NCBI GenBank assembly: GCA_949285935.1
Contig: CASEAH010000102.1
Span: forward strand, 1-39,031
Direction of reading: 5' to 3'
Origin: an uncultured Oscillospiraceae bacterium
Lineage (GTDB): Bacteria > Bacillota > Clostridia > Oscillospirales > Ruminococcaceae
DNA length: 39,031 bases
Shown here: in pieces, positions 8,425-17,500 of the stretch
Layout of the letters: each line of letters opens with the position of its first letter
Numbering within the stretch: the stretch's first letter is position 1
The notes under the pieces: model-generated
Database searches by the model: none
Told to the model about the DNA's origin: nothing
What the model saw: the letters and a program-made list of their open reading frames with translations, nothing else
Position numbers and translations under genes: made by a program

Positions 8425-9260
8425 ACCGTATTGACGCACTTGCGAAAGCCAGCAGAAGAGGTGAAGGCATTCTAAGCGTTACCCTGTGTCCCAATGGCGC
8501 AAGGGAATATGGCAACATGCTGGAACGGGTGGATTTTTTGGTAAACTGCGGCTTAAATCAGCTGATGCTGATCTACCTTGACCCTGATGCCGGGAAAATC
8601 GCTGGGATTGCGCCTACAGAGATGCGGTTGGTAAAACAGGAGACCGCAGAGGGCGTTTACCGTGAAATGTTCCTGGACAACGTAAGAGAGATTCGCCGGC
8701 GGTACTCTCAACTGCCCATTATTGGGACTGTTCAGGTGGGCGAAGCCATCTGTTACGGCGCGGGCAGGCTCTTCCAACACTTTCATGAAGTTGGGGTTGA
8801 CGGCATTGATACTCCTTGCTATGTTGCCTCAGAGGATCCCATCGGTTTCCGGAAGCAGGCAGAAGAGGCGGGAATCCATTTCCTCGGTGCCGTATTTACC
8901 GACAATCTTGACATGAAGGACCCCGACCAGCTTAAAAAATTAGATAATGTAGTAAAAGTCTGCAAGGGCGAATTGCTCTTTGTTCCTACTGTGCAGGGGT
9001 CCACCAAGTCTCTCAGCGGCGAAAAATTTCGACCCATTGTGCAGCATATCCGGGAAGTTCAGGCCAAAAACGATATACACGCCAAAATCATCAGCATCAG
9101 TGGCATCAACACGCCGGAGGACGCATATCAGCTGGTTCATGTAGCTGGCACCGATGGCGTACATTTTTCTTCAGCATTTATTAAGAGGCTCTTGGCCGGG
9201 CAGCCATATGAAGCCATCGGAAAGTGGCTGCGGGAAACAAAGGCCGCTATGCAGTGGTAA
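8421..9260 (+). CDS. TrpA-like TIM-barrel protein lacking the catalytic acids
   Basis: The 279-residue product aligns along its length with tryptophan synthase alpha. PIIGTVQVGEAICYGAGRLF matches the strand-4 region of TrpA, and GVDGIDTP matches AGVDGLIIPD. SGINTPEDA...GTDGVHFSSAFIK matches the C-terminal phosphate-binding region (GIS..E...GADGVIVGSAIV). At the position of TrpA Glu49/Asp60 (LELGxPFSDPLADG) it reads LMLIYLDPDAGK, so both catalytic acids seem lost. It may be a structural partner for the next gene product, a changed enzyme, or a barrel bound to a different phosphate ester. ATG 8421 overlaps the TrpB-like stop. An intact paralogue follows 41 bp downstream. Confidence 0.65.
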   Translation: MNRIDALAKASRRGEGILSVTLCPNGAREYGNMLERVDFLVNCGLNQLMLIYLDPDAGKIAGIAPTEMRLVKQETAEGVYREMFLDNVREIRRRYSQLPIIGTVQVGEAICYGAGRLFQHFHEVGVDGIDTPCYVASEDPIGFRKQAEEAGIHFLGAVFTDNLDMKDPDQLKKLDNVVKVCKGELLFVPTVQGSTKSLSGEKFRPIVQHIREVQAKNDIHAKIISISGINTPEDAYQLVHVAGTDGVHFSSAFIKRLLAGQPYEAIGKWLRETKAAMQW

Positions 9261-9301
9261 CAGTTTTTTTGAATCACGGTTGCGGAACGGGAGGATAATT
9301 G

Positions 9302-10078
9302 ATGAATCGAATGGATAAAGTGTTTGGCCGTCTGGCTGAGCAAGGCAAGAAAATATTGGTGCTCTATTTTCCCATTGGAGATACCATTTTGGATGATGAT
9401 TGCCTGTGGGCGGGCAGATATTTTGACAATGGATGTACTGTTCTGGAGATTGGCTTGCCCTATCATGATCCAGTATTGGACGGAAAGACAGTTAAAGATT
9501 CCATGCAGCGGGCTTTGAAAAACAAAAGCCTGGACGAGATCTTTGCAGCCATTGGTAAGCTACGGAAACAGTTTCCCGATAATATCCTCCAGATCATGAC
9601 CTATTACGAAATTATTCAGGCCGCAGGTATTCAGAATTTCGCAAAAATCTGCGGCGCCATCGGGATCGATGGAGTCCTGACTCCCAATATTCCCCTGGAG
9701 AAGATTCCTCTTCTGGACCAGGCTTTGGGGCAATATGATATCTATAATCTCCGCTTTTCTCCGTTTCACCTTACAGATGCTGTCATGGAAGATTTTAAGA
9801 AGAATGCCAAAGGGTATATTTTTCAGCAAGCGGTAGACGGCGGCACTGGCCCCCGGTCCACCGTTTCGGATCAGGTTGGGAAAAATGTGGCGCTCCTTAA
9901 AAATGCGGGGATTATGGTACCTGTGGTAGCGGGGTTTGGCATTTCCGATGCCAGCCAGGTAAAAGAGACGATTGCAATGGGGGCGGACGGCATCGTGGTT
10001 GGCAGTGCGACCATCTCGCATATTATCCAGGGAGATGGCGTCTCGTTTATCAGAAGCCTGTACGAAGCCACTAAATAG
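9302..10078 (+). CDS. TrpA-like lyase with catalytic residues retained
   Basis: This 258-residue protein is close to TrpA length (about 265). TrpA splits indole-3-glycerol phosphate into indole and glyceraldehyde 3-phosphate. LEIGLPYHDPVLDGKT keeps the Glu49 and Asp60 equivalents. DGGTGPRS matches the loop-6 VTGAR arginine region. GFGISDASQ and GADGIVVGSA match the phosphate-binding glycines. ATG 9302 follows GGGAGG by 7 nt; a TTG just upstream is less likely. No trpC, trpD, trpE, trpF or standard trpB is near. Placed opposite a complete PTS operon, it may act as a retro-aldolase on an imported phosphorylated compound. That role is inference; the barrel assignment is firm. Confidence 0.78.
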   Translation: MNRMDKVFGRLAEQGKKILVLYFPIGDTILDDDCLWAGRYFDNGCTVLEIGLPYHDPVLDGKTVKDSMQRALKNKSLDEIFAAIGKLRKQFPDNILQIMTYYEIIQAAGIQNFAKICGAIGIDGVLTPNIPLEKIPLLDQALGQYDIYNLRFSPFHLTDAVMEDFKKNAKGYIFQQAVDGGTGPRSTVSDQVGKNVALLKNAGIMVPVVAGFGISDASQVKETIAMGADGIVVGSATISHIIQGDGVSFIRSLYEATK

Positions 10079-10092
10079 ACGAAAAACTCAAC

Positions 10093-10127
10093 AAAACCCC
10101 ACGCAGGCTGTCTTGCAGAGGGTTTTC
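10093..10127 (+). terminator. weak intrinsic terminator after the TrpA-like genes
   Basis: AAAACCC (from 10093) pairs with GGGTTTT (to 10126), enclosing a second small stem GCA...TGC. It begins 15 bp after the stop codon. The T-run is short. Confidence 0.4.
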
Positions 10128-10972
10128 AAATCGGAACTGGTTAACGACTAAAAAGTTTACGGGACAAAAGTACCGGCCGGTCCCGCCTGTACTGCGGATA
10201 GAGCACATTCCATGGCGTACATTTCCTTAGGGCATCTGGCATACAGCACGGCAGAACCTTTCCGCCAGAATGTTCTGTCGTTTCCTGGCTTCGCAGTGGC
10301 CGGCGCCGATGCAAGGTGCGACAGCAGTCCGTGGGAATGCTGCGGCGTGTCTATCGGACCAGCGCGGTCTGAACTCCGGAAAATCGTCGTACCAAACCAG
10401 GCCCCCGGTTTAGCCGGAGGGCCTGACAGCGTATTCTGCCCATTATGGGCGGCTAATTGAAACCCTTCATCGTAATCCGTGTGCCGGCAGAAGCTGCAGA
10501 TTTCCCAATTCGACCGTTGAGGCAAAGCAAACTTCTCTGCGCCCCTGTTTCACGAACGCCACATAGTTAAGCGCGCAGAGAAGGAAACGCGCCGGCAGAG
10601 GAATTACTGTCCGATGTACTATGTTGCTTCCCTGCGCTCTCTGGTTCCCCAATGACCTGGGCTGCTTCGCCCCTACTTCTGCTTGTGGCGCGCGTATCAC
10701 CGCCTGCCGTGCTCAATTACTGGTGTAAGTGGCGTCTGCGGACCTATCAGCGACACACGATACTCCAATTTGCAGAGAATGGCCAAGATGAAAGAGCGGA
10801 GTCAACAGACAATTTGCGCCGTCTCCTGGCCGCTGCCCTTCTTGACTGCCGATTTTCGTGGCGTATTTTTTGAAGGGGATGCAGTGCACCATGTGACCTC
10901 AATTTGCTGGAAATTCGAAGAATCCTGCGGAGAGGGGGGGTATGCCAAAGGCGGGGCATCCGGAGCGTACGC
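10128..10972. other. 845-bp GC-rich stretch without a recognisable gene
   Basis: All open frames here lack ribosome sites and look compositionally random. One imperfect hairpin (CAGGCCC ... GGGCCTG, 10398-10425) is present with no T-run. Base composition is richer in G and C than the preceding PTS/Trp-like genes. The stretch may be a decayed gene or a junction between the PTS locus and the bla operon. Confidence 0.5.
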
Positions 10973-11002
10973 TTGACAAAGTCGGTCTATATGTGGTAGA
11001 CT
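10973..11002 (+). promoter_or_regulatory. promoter of the blaI-blaR1 operon
   Basis: TTGACA (10973-10978) and TAGACT (10997-11002) are separated by 18 bp. The -10 box lies inside the first operator, as expected for repression by BlaI. Confidence 0.75.
10984..11002. promoter_or_regulatory. BlaI operator 1 (imperfect)
   Basis: GGTCTAT-ATGTG-GTAGACT has the same 7-5-7 layout as the perfect operator 33 bp downstream, with two mismatched arm positions. It covers the -35/-10 spacer and the -10 box. Confidence 0.7.
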
Positions 11003-11016
11003 TCAATCAAACGGAA

Positions 11017-11035
11017 GGTCTATCTCATATAGACC
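11017..11035. promoter_or_regulatory. BlaI operator 2 (perfect palindrome)
   Basis: GGTCTATCTCATATAGACC has perfect 7-bp arms around a 5-bp centre, just upstream of the AGGAGGG ribosome site of blaI. Staphylococcal and Bacillus BlaI sites centre on TACA/TGTA, so this is a divergent sequence that is defined here only by its position and repetition. Confidence 0.75.
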
Positions 11036-11049
11036 GATAGGAGGGCCCT

Positions 11050-11412
11050 ATGGAAGAAACAAAACTGGGCGTCATCGAGAGCCGCTTCGCGGACCTGATC
11101 TGGGCCCATGCGCCCCTGACCTCCGGAGAACTGGTGAAGCTGTGCCAGGAGGAACTGAAGTGGAAGAAGTCCACCACCTACACGGTGCTGAAAAAGCTCT
11201 GTGACCGGGGACTGTTCCGCAACGACGGCGGCACCGTCACCGCCGCAATTTCCAAAGAGGAATTCCACGCCATGCAGAGTGAGCGGTTCGTGGAGGAGAC
11301 CTTTGATGGGTCCCTGCCGGCGTTTGTCGCCGCCTTCACCAGCCGGAAAAAACTGTCGGAGGAGGAGATCGGTCAGCTGGAACAGCTGATCCGGAAAAGC
11401 AGGGAGGGTTAA
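11050..11412 (+). CDS. blaI: BlaI/MecI/CopY-family transcriptional repressor
   Basis: This 120-residue protein has the winged-helix domain of the BlaI family (residues about 5-75, including KKSTTYTVLKKLCDRGLF), followed by a helical dimerisation tail. BlaI dimers repress their own operon and are inactivated by proteolysis when the partner sensor BlaR1 is activated, classically by beta-lactams. ATG 11050 follows AGGAGGG by 4 nt. Two matching operators lie at 10984-11035, so autoregulation is likely. blaR1 starts 3 bp after the stop. No beta-lactamase gene is nearby. Because blaR1 is interrupted, this repressor may be permanently on. Confidence 0.93.
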   Translation: MEETKLGVIESRFADLIWAHAPLTSGELVKLCQEELKWKKSTTYTVLKKLCDRGLFRNDGGTVTAAISKEEFHAMQSERFVEETFDGSLPAFVAAFTSRKKLSEEEIGQLEQLIRKSREG

Positions 11413-11415
11413 GCC

Positions 11416-13593
11416 ATGGGAGATTTCCTCGCTTATGAGCTGCTGCCCATCGTCCTGAACATGACCCTGACCGCCAGCATCGTGATCGCTTTCGTCCTGC
11501 TGGCCCGGCTGGCACTGAGGCGGGCGCCCCGGATCTGCTCCTATGCCCTGTGGCTGGTGGTGCTGTTCCGGCTGCTGTGTCCGGTGTCGCTGACGGCGGA
11601 CATCTCCCTGATGGGCCTTCTGGACACGCCGGTGACGGAGGTGACGGCCCGCACCAGCGCGGCGGCCTATGTGCCCCGGGACGTGGTCCATAATCCGGAG
11701 CCGTCGGTGACACTGCCGGTGCCCGGGGTGGGCGAGGCTATCACGGAGGCTCTGCCTCAGGGGGAGGAGCAGACTGTGGCCGATCCCCTGGAGGCTCCCA
11801 TGGCCATTGCCACCATCCTTTGGCTGACAGGTACGGCTGCCATGGTGATTTACGGCGTGGTGTCTTTGCTCCGACTGCGTCGGCGGCTGGTGGGGGCGGT
11901 GCCTCTGGAGAAGGGAGTCTATCTGGCGGACCACATCAGTACGCCTTTCGTGCTGGGCCTGGTCCGGCCGAAGATTTACCTGCCCTCCGCCCTGCCGGAG
12001 GGGGAGCGGAGCTACATTCTGCTCCATGAGCGCCACCACATCCGGCGGCTGGATCATGTGGTGAAGCTGTTGGCGTTTTTGGCCCTTTGTGTCCACTGGT
12101 TCAACCCGCTGGTGTGGCTCATGTTTGTACTGCTGGGCAGGGACATGGAGATGAGCTGCGACGAGGCGGTGATGAAGAAGCTGGGGGAGGCCGTCCGGGC
12201 AGACTACTCCGCATCGCTCCTGCGCCTGGCCACCGGGCGGAAGATCATCGCCGGGGCGCCGCTGGCCTTCGGCGAGGGAGACACCCGGGACCGGGTGAAG
12301 AACGTGCTGCGGTGGAAGGAGCCGAAACTCTGGCTGGTGATCCTTTCCGCGGCGGTGGTGGTGGTTTTCGCGGTGGTGTGCGGGACCAACGCCGACAATA
12401 AAAGCACGGTTCAGACGAAAGCCACGGAAAACGGCATGGAGATAACGCTGACCATAAAAGAACCGGTCCGCTCCTACGCTGTGTACGAGGAGGTCTATCA
12501 GGATGGGCGGCTGGTTTCCGGAAAGCCGGTGCTGATCAGCGGATTTTCGGAGGACCACTGGGAAGCAATGCCCTACCGGCACACGTTCACCCTCCGTACT
12601 GAGGCGGCGCAACTGACCGGCGGCGGGTATTCCGGCAAACTGGACATCTAGTGTGAAGAAAACAGCACCGTGTCCCACCGGGCGCTGTTGCTGCCCGGGA
12701 CCGGGTACACCAGGCTGGACAGCGTGGTGGGCACCGGCAATCTGGAAGGAACTCTGTCGGAGGAGACCCACCGCCTGCGGGCAGGCGGCAGCGCGGTGCT
12801 TTACACACTGGTGCTCTCCACGGACGGCTCTATCTGCGTCTACCACAACGGCTGGAGTCTGGCAAAGGTCAACGACACGGTGATCCAATACCGCCTGGTG
12901 ACCTCCTCGGAGACGGCGGAGATTTATCAGGACATGCCCCTGGATCTGGCGCAGAGCCTCTATGACCTGCGGGTGGAGACGCTGAACAGCCCGGAGGACC
13001 CCGGCGCGCAGACCGGAACGCCGGGGCCTTGCCTCTACGCCTACCGGATCTCGGCGAAGTACGGGGAGCTGGCTGAGTGTATTCCACTGACGGAGGAGCA
13101 GCTTGCAGCAATTGAGGGCGAGGCGCTGCAGCCCATTACCCAGGGCTTCGGCTTCTCCGCCTCGCTGCACACGGAAGAGAAGACCATCTCTTACAGCGAG
13201 GTCCCCGGCGTCCCCTGAACGGTGGTGGATCTGGCGGTGGAGCACTGTGACTACCGCTTTGCTGACCCTGGATATATCACAGAGCCTGCACTGGCTGCCG
13301 TGCTGGAGGGGGACTGGCTGAGCGAGCCCCGCCAAGTTGTTGCTGAGGCAGACCTAAACTTGCTGGTGGAAATCCTGAAAACCGCGGAGTTCGGCTATGT
13401 GGGCGGCTGCGGCTATGGCGCCAAGGTGACATTGACTTCCAAAAGCGGAGAGCGGTTCACCTTTTTCAAGGGCACCGACGGCTGCGATACCGTGGCCTTT
13501 GGCTCCTGGAGCAGCTACTTCCTGGGAGACGCCGAGAATACGGAGTTCTGGCAAATCTTCGGCCTGGACCCAGAGACCAAGGAGCCCTTGTAG
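11416..13593 (+). pseudogene. blaR1: BlaR1/MecR1-type M56 metallopeptidase sensor with two in-frame stops
   Basis: The frame stays continuous for 726 codons from ATG 11416 to TAG 13593 but carries TAG at 12649-12651 and TGA at 13216-13218. The first 411 residues hold four or so membrane helices and the M56 zinc motif HERHH (His204, Glu205, His208) with the downstream SCDEA. A last helix lies near 310-330. The remaining extracellular part is not a clear penicillin-binding domain. It continues in the same frame past both stops with normal coding character, including a terminal segment with GYVGGCGYGAKVTL. Both stops are one G-to-A change from TGG (Trp). As written the peptidase half may still be made, but the sensor half is lost. 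Readthrough cannot be excluded. Confidence 0.85.
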
Positions 13594-13644
13594 CAAACTG
13601 CGGAACGGGGCGGACAATTTGCTTTACCAAGGAGTGCAGCATCC

Positions 13645-13797
13645 ATAACGGCAACTTATGTGATCTCCCGCTATTTCATTATCTGCTCCATTGCCGTAGT
13701 GTTGCTTCTGTTGGGGGCGCTGGGCATCCTCATCCTGGTTTTAAGTTACCGGACCGCCCAGCACGGTTCCGTGGTGGATCGTTTGCGGAAGGAATGA
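13645..13797 (+). CDS. small single-pass membrane protein, uncertain start
   Basis: A reading frame in phase with blaR1 continues after its final stop and ends at TGA 13795-13797. It encodes one strong transmembrane helix (ICSIAVVLLLLGALGILIL) and a charged tail ending DRLRKE. AAGGAG at 13629-13634 is the only ribosome site; the codon at correct distance is ATA (13645), one G-to-A change from ATG. GTG at 13660 is an alternative with poorer spacing. The protein would be 45-50 residues. Function unknown; it may be an accessory membrane peptide of the bla operon, perhaps also decayed. Confidence 0.45.
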   Translation: MTATYVISRYFIICSIAVVLLLLGALGILILVLSYRTAQHGSVVDRLRKE

Positions 13798-13834
13798 GGG
13801 GAAAGGGAAACATACCGTGACCCACACCGCGCAA

Positions 13835-13890
13835 AAAACGCAGCGCACCGGCGGGGAAGTTCGGCTTCCCGTCCGGTGCGCTGTTTGCTT
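13835..13890. terminator. bidirectional intrinsic terminator between bla operon and integrase remnant
   Basis: CAGCGCACCGG... at 13841-13858 pairs with ...CCGGTGCGCTG at 13864-13883 to give a long GC-rich stem with a TTCGG-like loop. Plus-strand T-rich sequence follows, and the minus strand continues into TTTTTT. It serves the convergent bla and integrase units. Confidence 0.75.
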
Positions 13891-13903
13891 TACTATGAGG
13901 CTG

Positions 13904-14404
13904 TTATCGTACCCGTGCCATGAGGTTGCCCATGGTCTGCGCTGCCTCGTCCTGTTTCTGGCGGGTGGTGTGAGTGTAGGTGCGCAGAGTGAATCCTGCG
14001 TCGTAGTGCCCCAGCATGGCAGAGACCGTCTTGATGTCTACGCCGTTTTGAAGGGCCAGGGTGGCGAAGGTGTGCCGGAGGTCATGAAATCGGATATGCT
14101 CCAAGCCTGTGTCCCTCAGGATCTTCTCATGAAGTTTGGCGATGGAGTCCGGATGGCACATCTCTCCCATCTTGGGTGAGGGGAACATCCAGGGATTGTC
14201 CGAGTGCTTTTCATGCTCCTGCCGGGGCAGTTCCACCGCCGACTGGGAAATTGAAATCTTCCGGACTGAGTTTTCTGTTTTGGGTCGGCTGATGGTGACA
14301 TTCAAAACTGGGTTTGCTATTTTTTGCCGTGTTGCATCCGCATGTCGCATCGCCAGAATTTCTTCCTTCAGTCCCTGGATGTGTATTTTTTTCCGGACAT
14401 ACAA
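13904..14404 (-). pseudogene. C-terminal fragment of a tyrosine recombinase (integrase)
   Basis: The 166-residue product holds the catalytic end of a phage/ICE integrase: HDLRHTFATLAL with the HxxR pair, MLGHYD, and RTYTHTT with the nucleophilic tyrosine. The N-terminal arm-binding and core-binding domains and the first catalytic arginine region (usually G-R-E-L) are missing; the chain begins abruptly. Complete enzymes are about 380 residues. The product should be inactive. It marks an old integrated element, most of which is gone. Confidence 0.8.
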
Positions 14405-14406
14405 AC

Positions 14407-14441
14407 ACCCCCTATGTAAGTTTGTTTTCTTACACAGGGGG
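14407..14441. repeat. hairpin at the 5' side of the integrase remnant
   Basis: CCCCCTATGTAA pairs with TTACACAGGGGG around a 10-nt T-rich loop, with one mismatch. On the plus strand GTTTTGTCT follows. It could be a weak terminator or an end of the lost element; nothing in the window decides. Confidence 0.5.
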
Positions 14442-14598
14442 CGTTTTGTCTATTGTCCATTTTTGCCGGACCGGTTCACCTTTTTACCTGTCCCTACATC
14501 AGAACTTCTGATTGGACCGTTTTTTGTTGTAGCGAAAGCGGGGCAGCACCTTGTTTTCTCAAGCGGCTGCCCGCTTTTCAGTGATCTGCGCCGGGATT

Positions 14599-17500
14599 TC
14601 AGCCGGCTTTTCTGCGCTTATACAGCCACAATCCGGTTCCTGCCGCTGCCAGAAGCGCCGCCGCTGCAAGCCGCAGCAGGATGTTGTTCTGAGAGGCTGC
14701 TGCCGAAGCAGTTCCATTTCCGGAAACGTTTTCTTCGGGCTGTGTCAGCTCCGGCACAATGGCCATGCCCAGATCAGGAGGAGTGATCTCATCCAAAGTA
14801 AGGGCAGATTCATTCTCCTGGACAGGAGCAGTAACTTCCACCAGACCGCCGGTCTGAGAATTGAAAATCTGGGGAGTGGTTACGGAGAAATTCATCTCTG
14901 CCAGATAGGAGAGGGGATAATACACCCGTCCGACCTCGGTTTTGAGAGCTGCGGAAGAGGGAATGATGATATCCTCGCCGCCGTTCCAGGTAATGTGCAG
15001 GGTAACGCCGTCGACTTTATCCAGTGCTTCCATCACAGACGGGGGCATCCGGTCATAACCCGCGGCATTGGCCTTGACGGTATCGCCGCTTTGAGCCTTT
15101 TCCAGTTCCTTAAGAACCTGCTGCCAGAAGTCATCCTCGCCGTCACGGTAGCTGCTGCTGCCGCCGGACTGGATTTCGGTCCAGCCTACAGCGATGGGGG
15201 AAAGTCCGGTAACGGTAAAGCGGATGCCGTCGGTCGTCTTGGAAACAGACGGAGTCTCCGTTTCGCCAGGAGTCTTTCCAAAGTCGCTGGTGGTGAACAT
15301 ATGGATGACCTTGAAGTTGTGGGTGGTGCGGGAGGTTCCCTCGGGATAAGGCAGCACGACAGTCAGTTTGCCGTTGGAGGGGAAGTTTTCTTTTGTGGCG
15401 GGGAACCAGGTTTTCCGCCATCTTCGCTGACCATCAGGGTCACATCGTAGATGGCCCGGTTTCCTTCCGTCACGCCCAGATTTGTGATCTGGGTTTTGAG
15501 CATCCGCCCAATTTTTGCCGGGGTATTCAGATCGGGATTCTTTTCCAGTTCCTCAGGTACGTTGGAAATGCCTTCTTCAATCTCCAGCTTGTAGTCGTTG
15601 TCATCCTCCACGGGAGGCTCCACAGGCTGCTGATCCACCTTGTTGATGGATGCAGTCACAACAGGACCGGAGGCAGGCAGCTGATAATTGTCTGCCTGAG
15701 CGCCGTTGAGAACTCCGCCTGCCACCGACAAGGTCACATCCTGTGTATGAGGTTCTGCGGTGGCAAAGTCCGGAGCTGTCAGTGCGGTATACGCAAAGGA
15801 CACGTCATCCCCATCCAGTACGCCGGTGATGTTCAGCATACCGGCAACAGCAGCAGCGGAAACAGTGCCATCATAGGCTTTGTCTGTGGTGATGCCATCG
15901 GTATTCCAGGCGAGGGCCTTGGGAACTACCAGAGTAGTGGTGCTGACAGCAGCGCCGGAGAACCCGGTATTTCCGCTGTAGACAGCATAGACGGTATGGC
16001 TGCCTGCGGTGAGGCTGGTTCTGTCCAGGGTGAGCTTCACTTCGCCGGAAAGCTCCTGAGCCGCCCCTGCCTTGTGAGCCTCATCGGTGCCGTCCAGATA
16101 GAACTGCACTGTTCCGGTCAGTTCATCGGGATCGGAAGGATCGGCCTTAGCTGCGGTAAAGGTATAGGTAACGGTATTGCCGTAGGTGACGCCGGTGCGG
16201 TCAGGGGTGAGGGCCAGGTTTACCAGACCCTTGTCGGTGACGGCCACACGGGCCGTCGCTGTGGCGTCAGTATAGTTTTCATCTGCGGCGGAAGCGCTGA
16301 AAAGGAGTGTTCCTCCCACGGGTGTGTCGTTTGGAATGGTATAACTTCCGCTCCAGCTGCCGTCCTCGTTCTTTGTCAGAGGAATGTTCTTCCCGTCCGG
16401 ACCGGTCAGCAGTACCGTGCCATCCGGCTGTATCCATCCGCTTTCCATCAGATTGGATTCCATATTCTTTGCGGCGATGGTGATTTTCACCGGGCTTCCC
16501 ACCTTCTGAGCGGAGGGAGTTGTGGTGAGGGTCAAGCCCATAGCAGCCTTTTGAATGGTGAACCGGTCGGTTCCTTCAAAGACGATGGTATAGTTGGGAT
16601 TCTGCTCGTCTGTCAGGGTGCCCTGGGTCAGGTCATAGCTTCCCACCCCTTCTCCCGGCTCACGGGAGAGAACACCGGTGAGACTGTCGCCGATGACCAG
16701 GCCGCTGTCAGCCGCGCCTGCAACAGCCGAGGTGGTGTAGGTGAAAGCGGGATCGGTCTGGCCGTAGGCCTTGGAAGCTGCCTGAGCGATGACGGACACC
16801 GGACGGCGGGCGATGGTCAGCGCCAGATCCTGCTGGGTTTCCGCCGCGCCATAGTTGCCCTGGGCATCAATGGCGGCCTTTACCTGATAGCTTCCCGCCT
16901 CGGCAGGCAAGCCGTCCCTGTAAGCGCCGTTCTGTGTTTTGTACTGCCACCGGAAGGTTCCGGTATAGGTTTCACCGTTTTGCAGCGTCACCACAGGAGC
17001 GGCAACGGCTGCCGGACTGCCGTTATAGGTGACAGTCTGGGTATTGTCCGTCCAGCTGAGAACCGGTTGGGCGGGATTGATCTGTACCGTTACGGTTCCC
17101 ACCGCGGACTGATACTGAGAACTGTCGGGAGTAAAGATGACCTGATAGGTTTTGCTTCCGATGCTGTCCGGCTTTTGTGTGCTGTCGGCCCAGGCAAAGG
17201 AACCGGCAACAGCGCCGTTAACGCTCTCTGCCGCGCCGCCGGTGAGACGGGATTCCGCCAAAGTCTGGCCGTAGACGATGTCCGAAGCCTCAGGCCACTG
17301 GGTGACGGTTACAGGCACAGAACCAGCTTCATAGCTGAGAAGATAAGCGCCCACTTCAGAAGGCGGCAGGGCAATGAATTTTTCTGCCTCAAAGGGAGAA
17401 CCTTCCAGGGGAACCGCTGTGCTCGGATTCTTACCCATCAGCACCGAAATGGATTTTTCCGCAGAGGCAGGGGAAACGGTAAGGGGGACATCCTGATCCA

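Noticed and set aside
7414-10078. A tryptophan biosynthesis operon
   Set aside because: trpE, G, D, C and F are absent, the TrpB-like protein lacks key residues, there are two TrpA-like genes, and the neighbours are PTS genes.
11020-13335. A 771-codon open frame on the minus strand
   Set aside because: It is the antisense of blaI-blaR1, has a His/Gln/Arg-rich random composition and no ribosome site.
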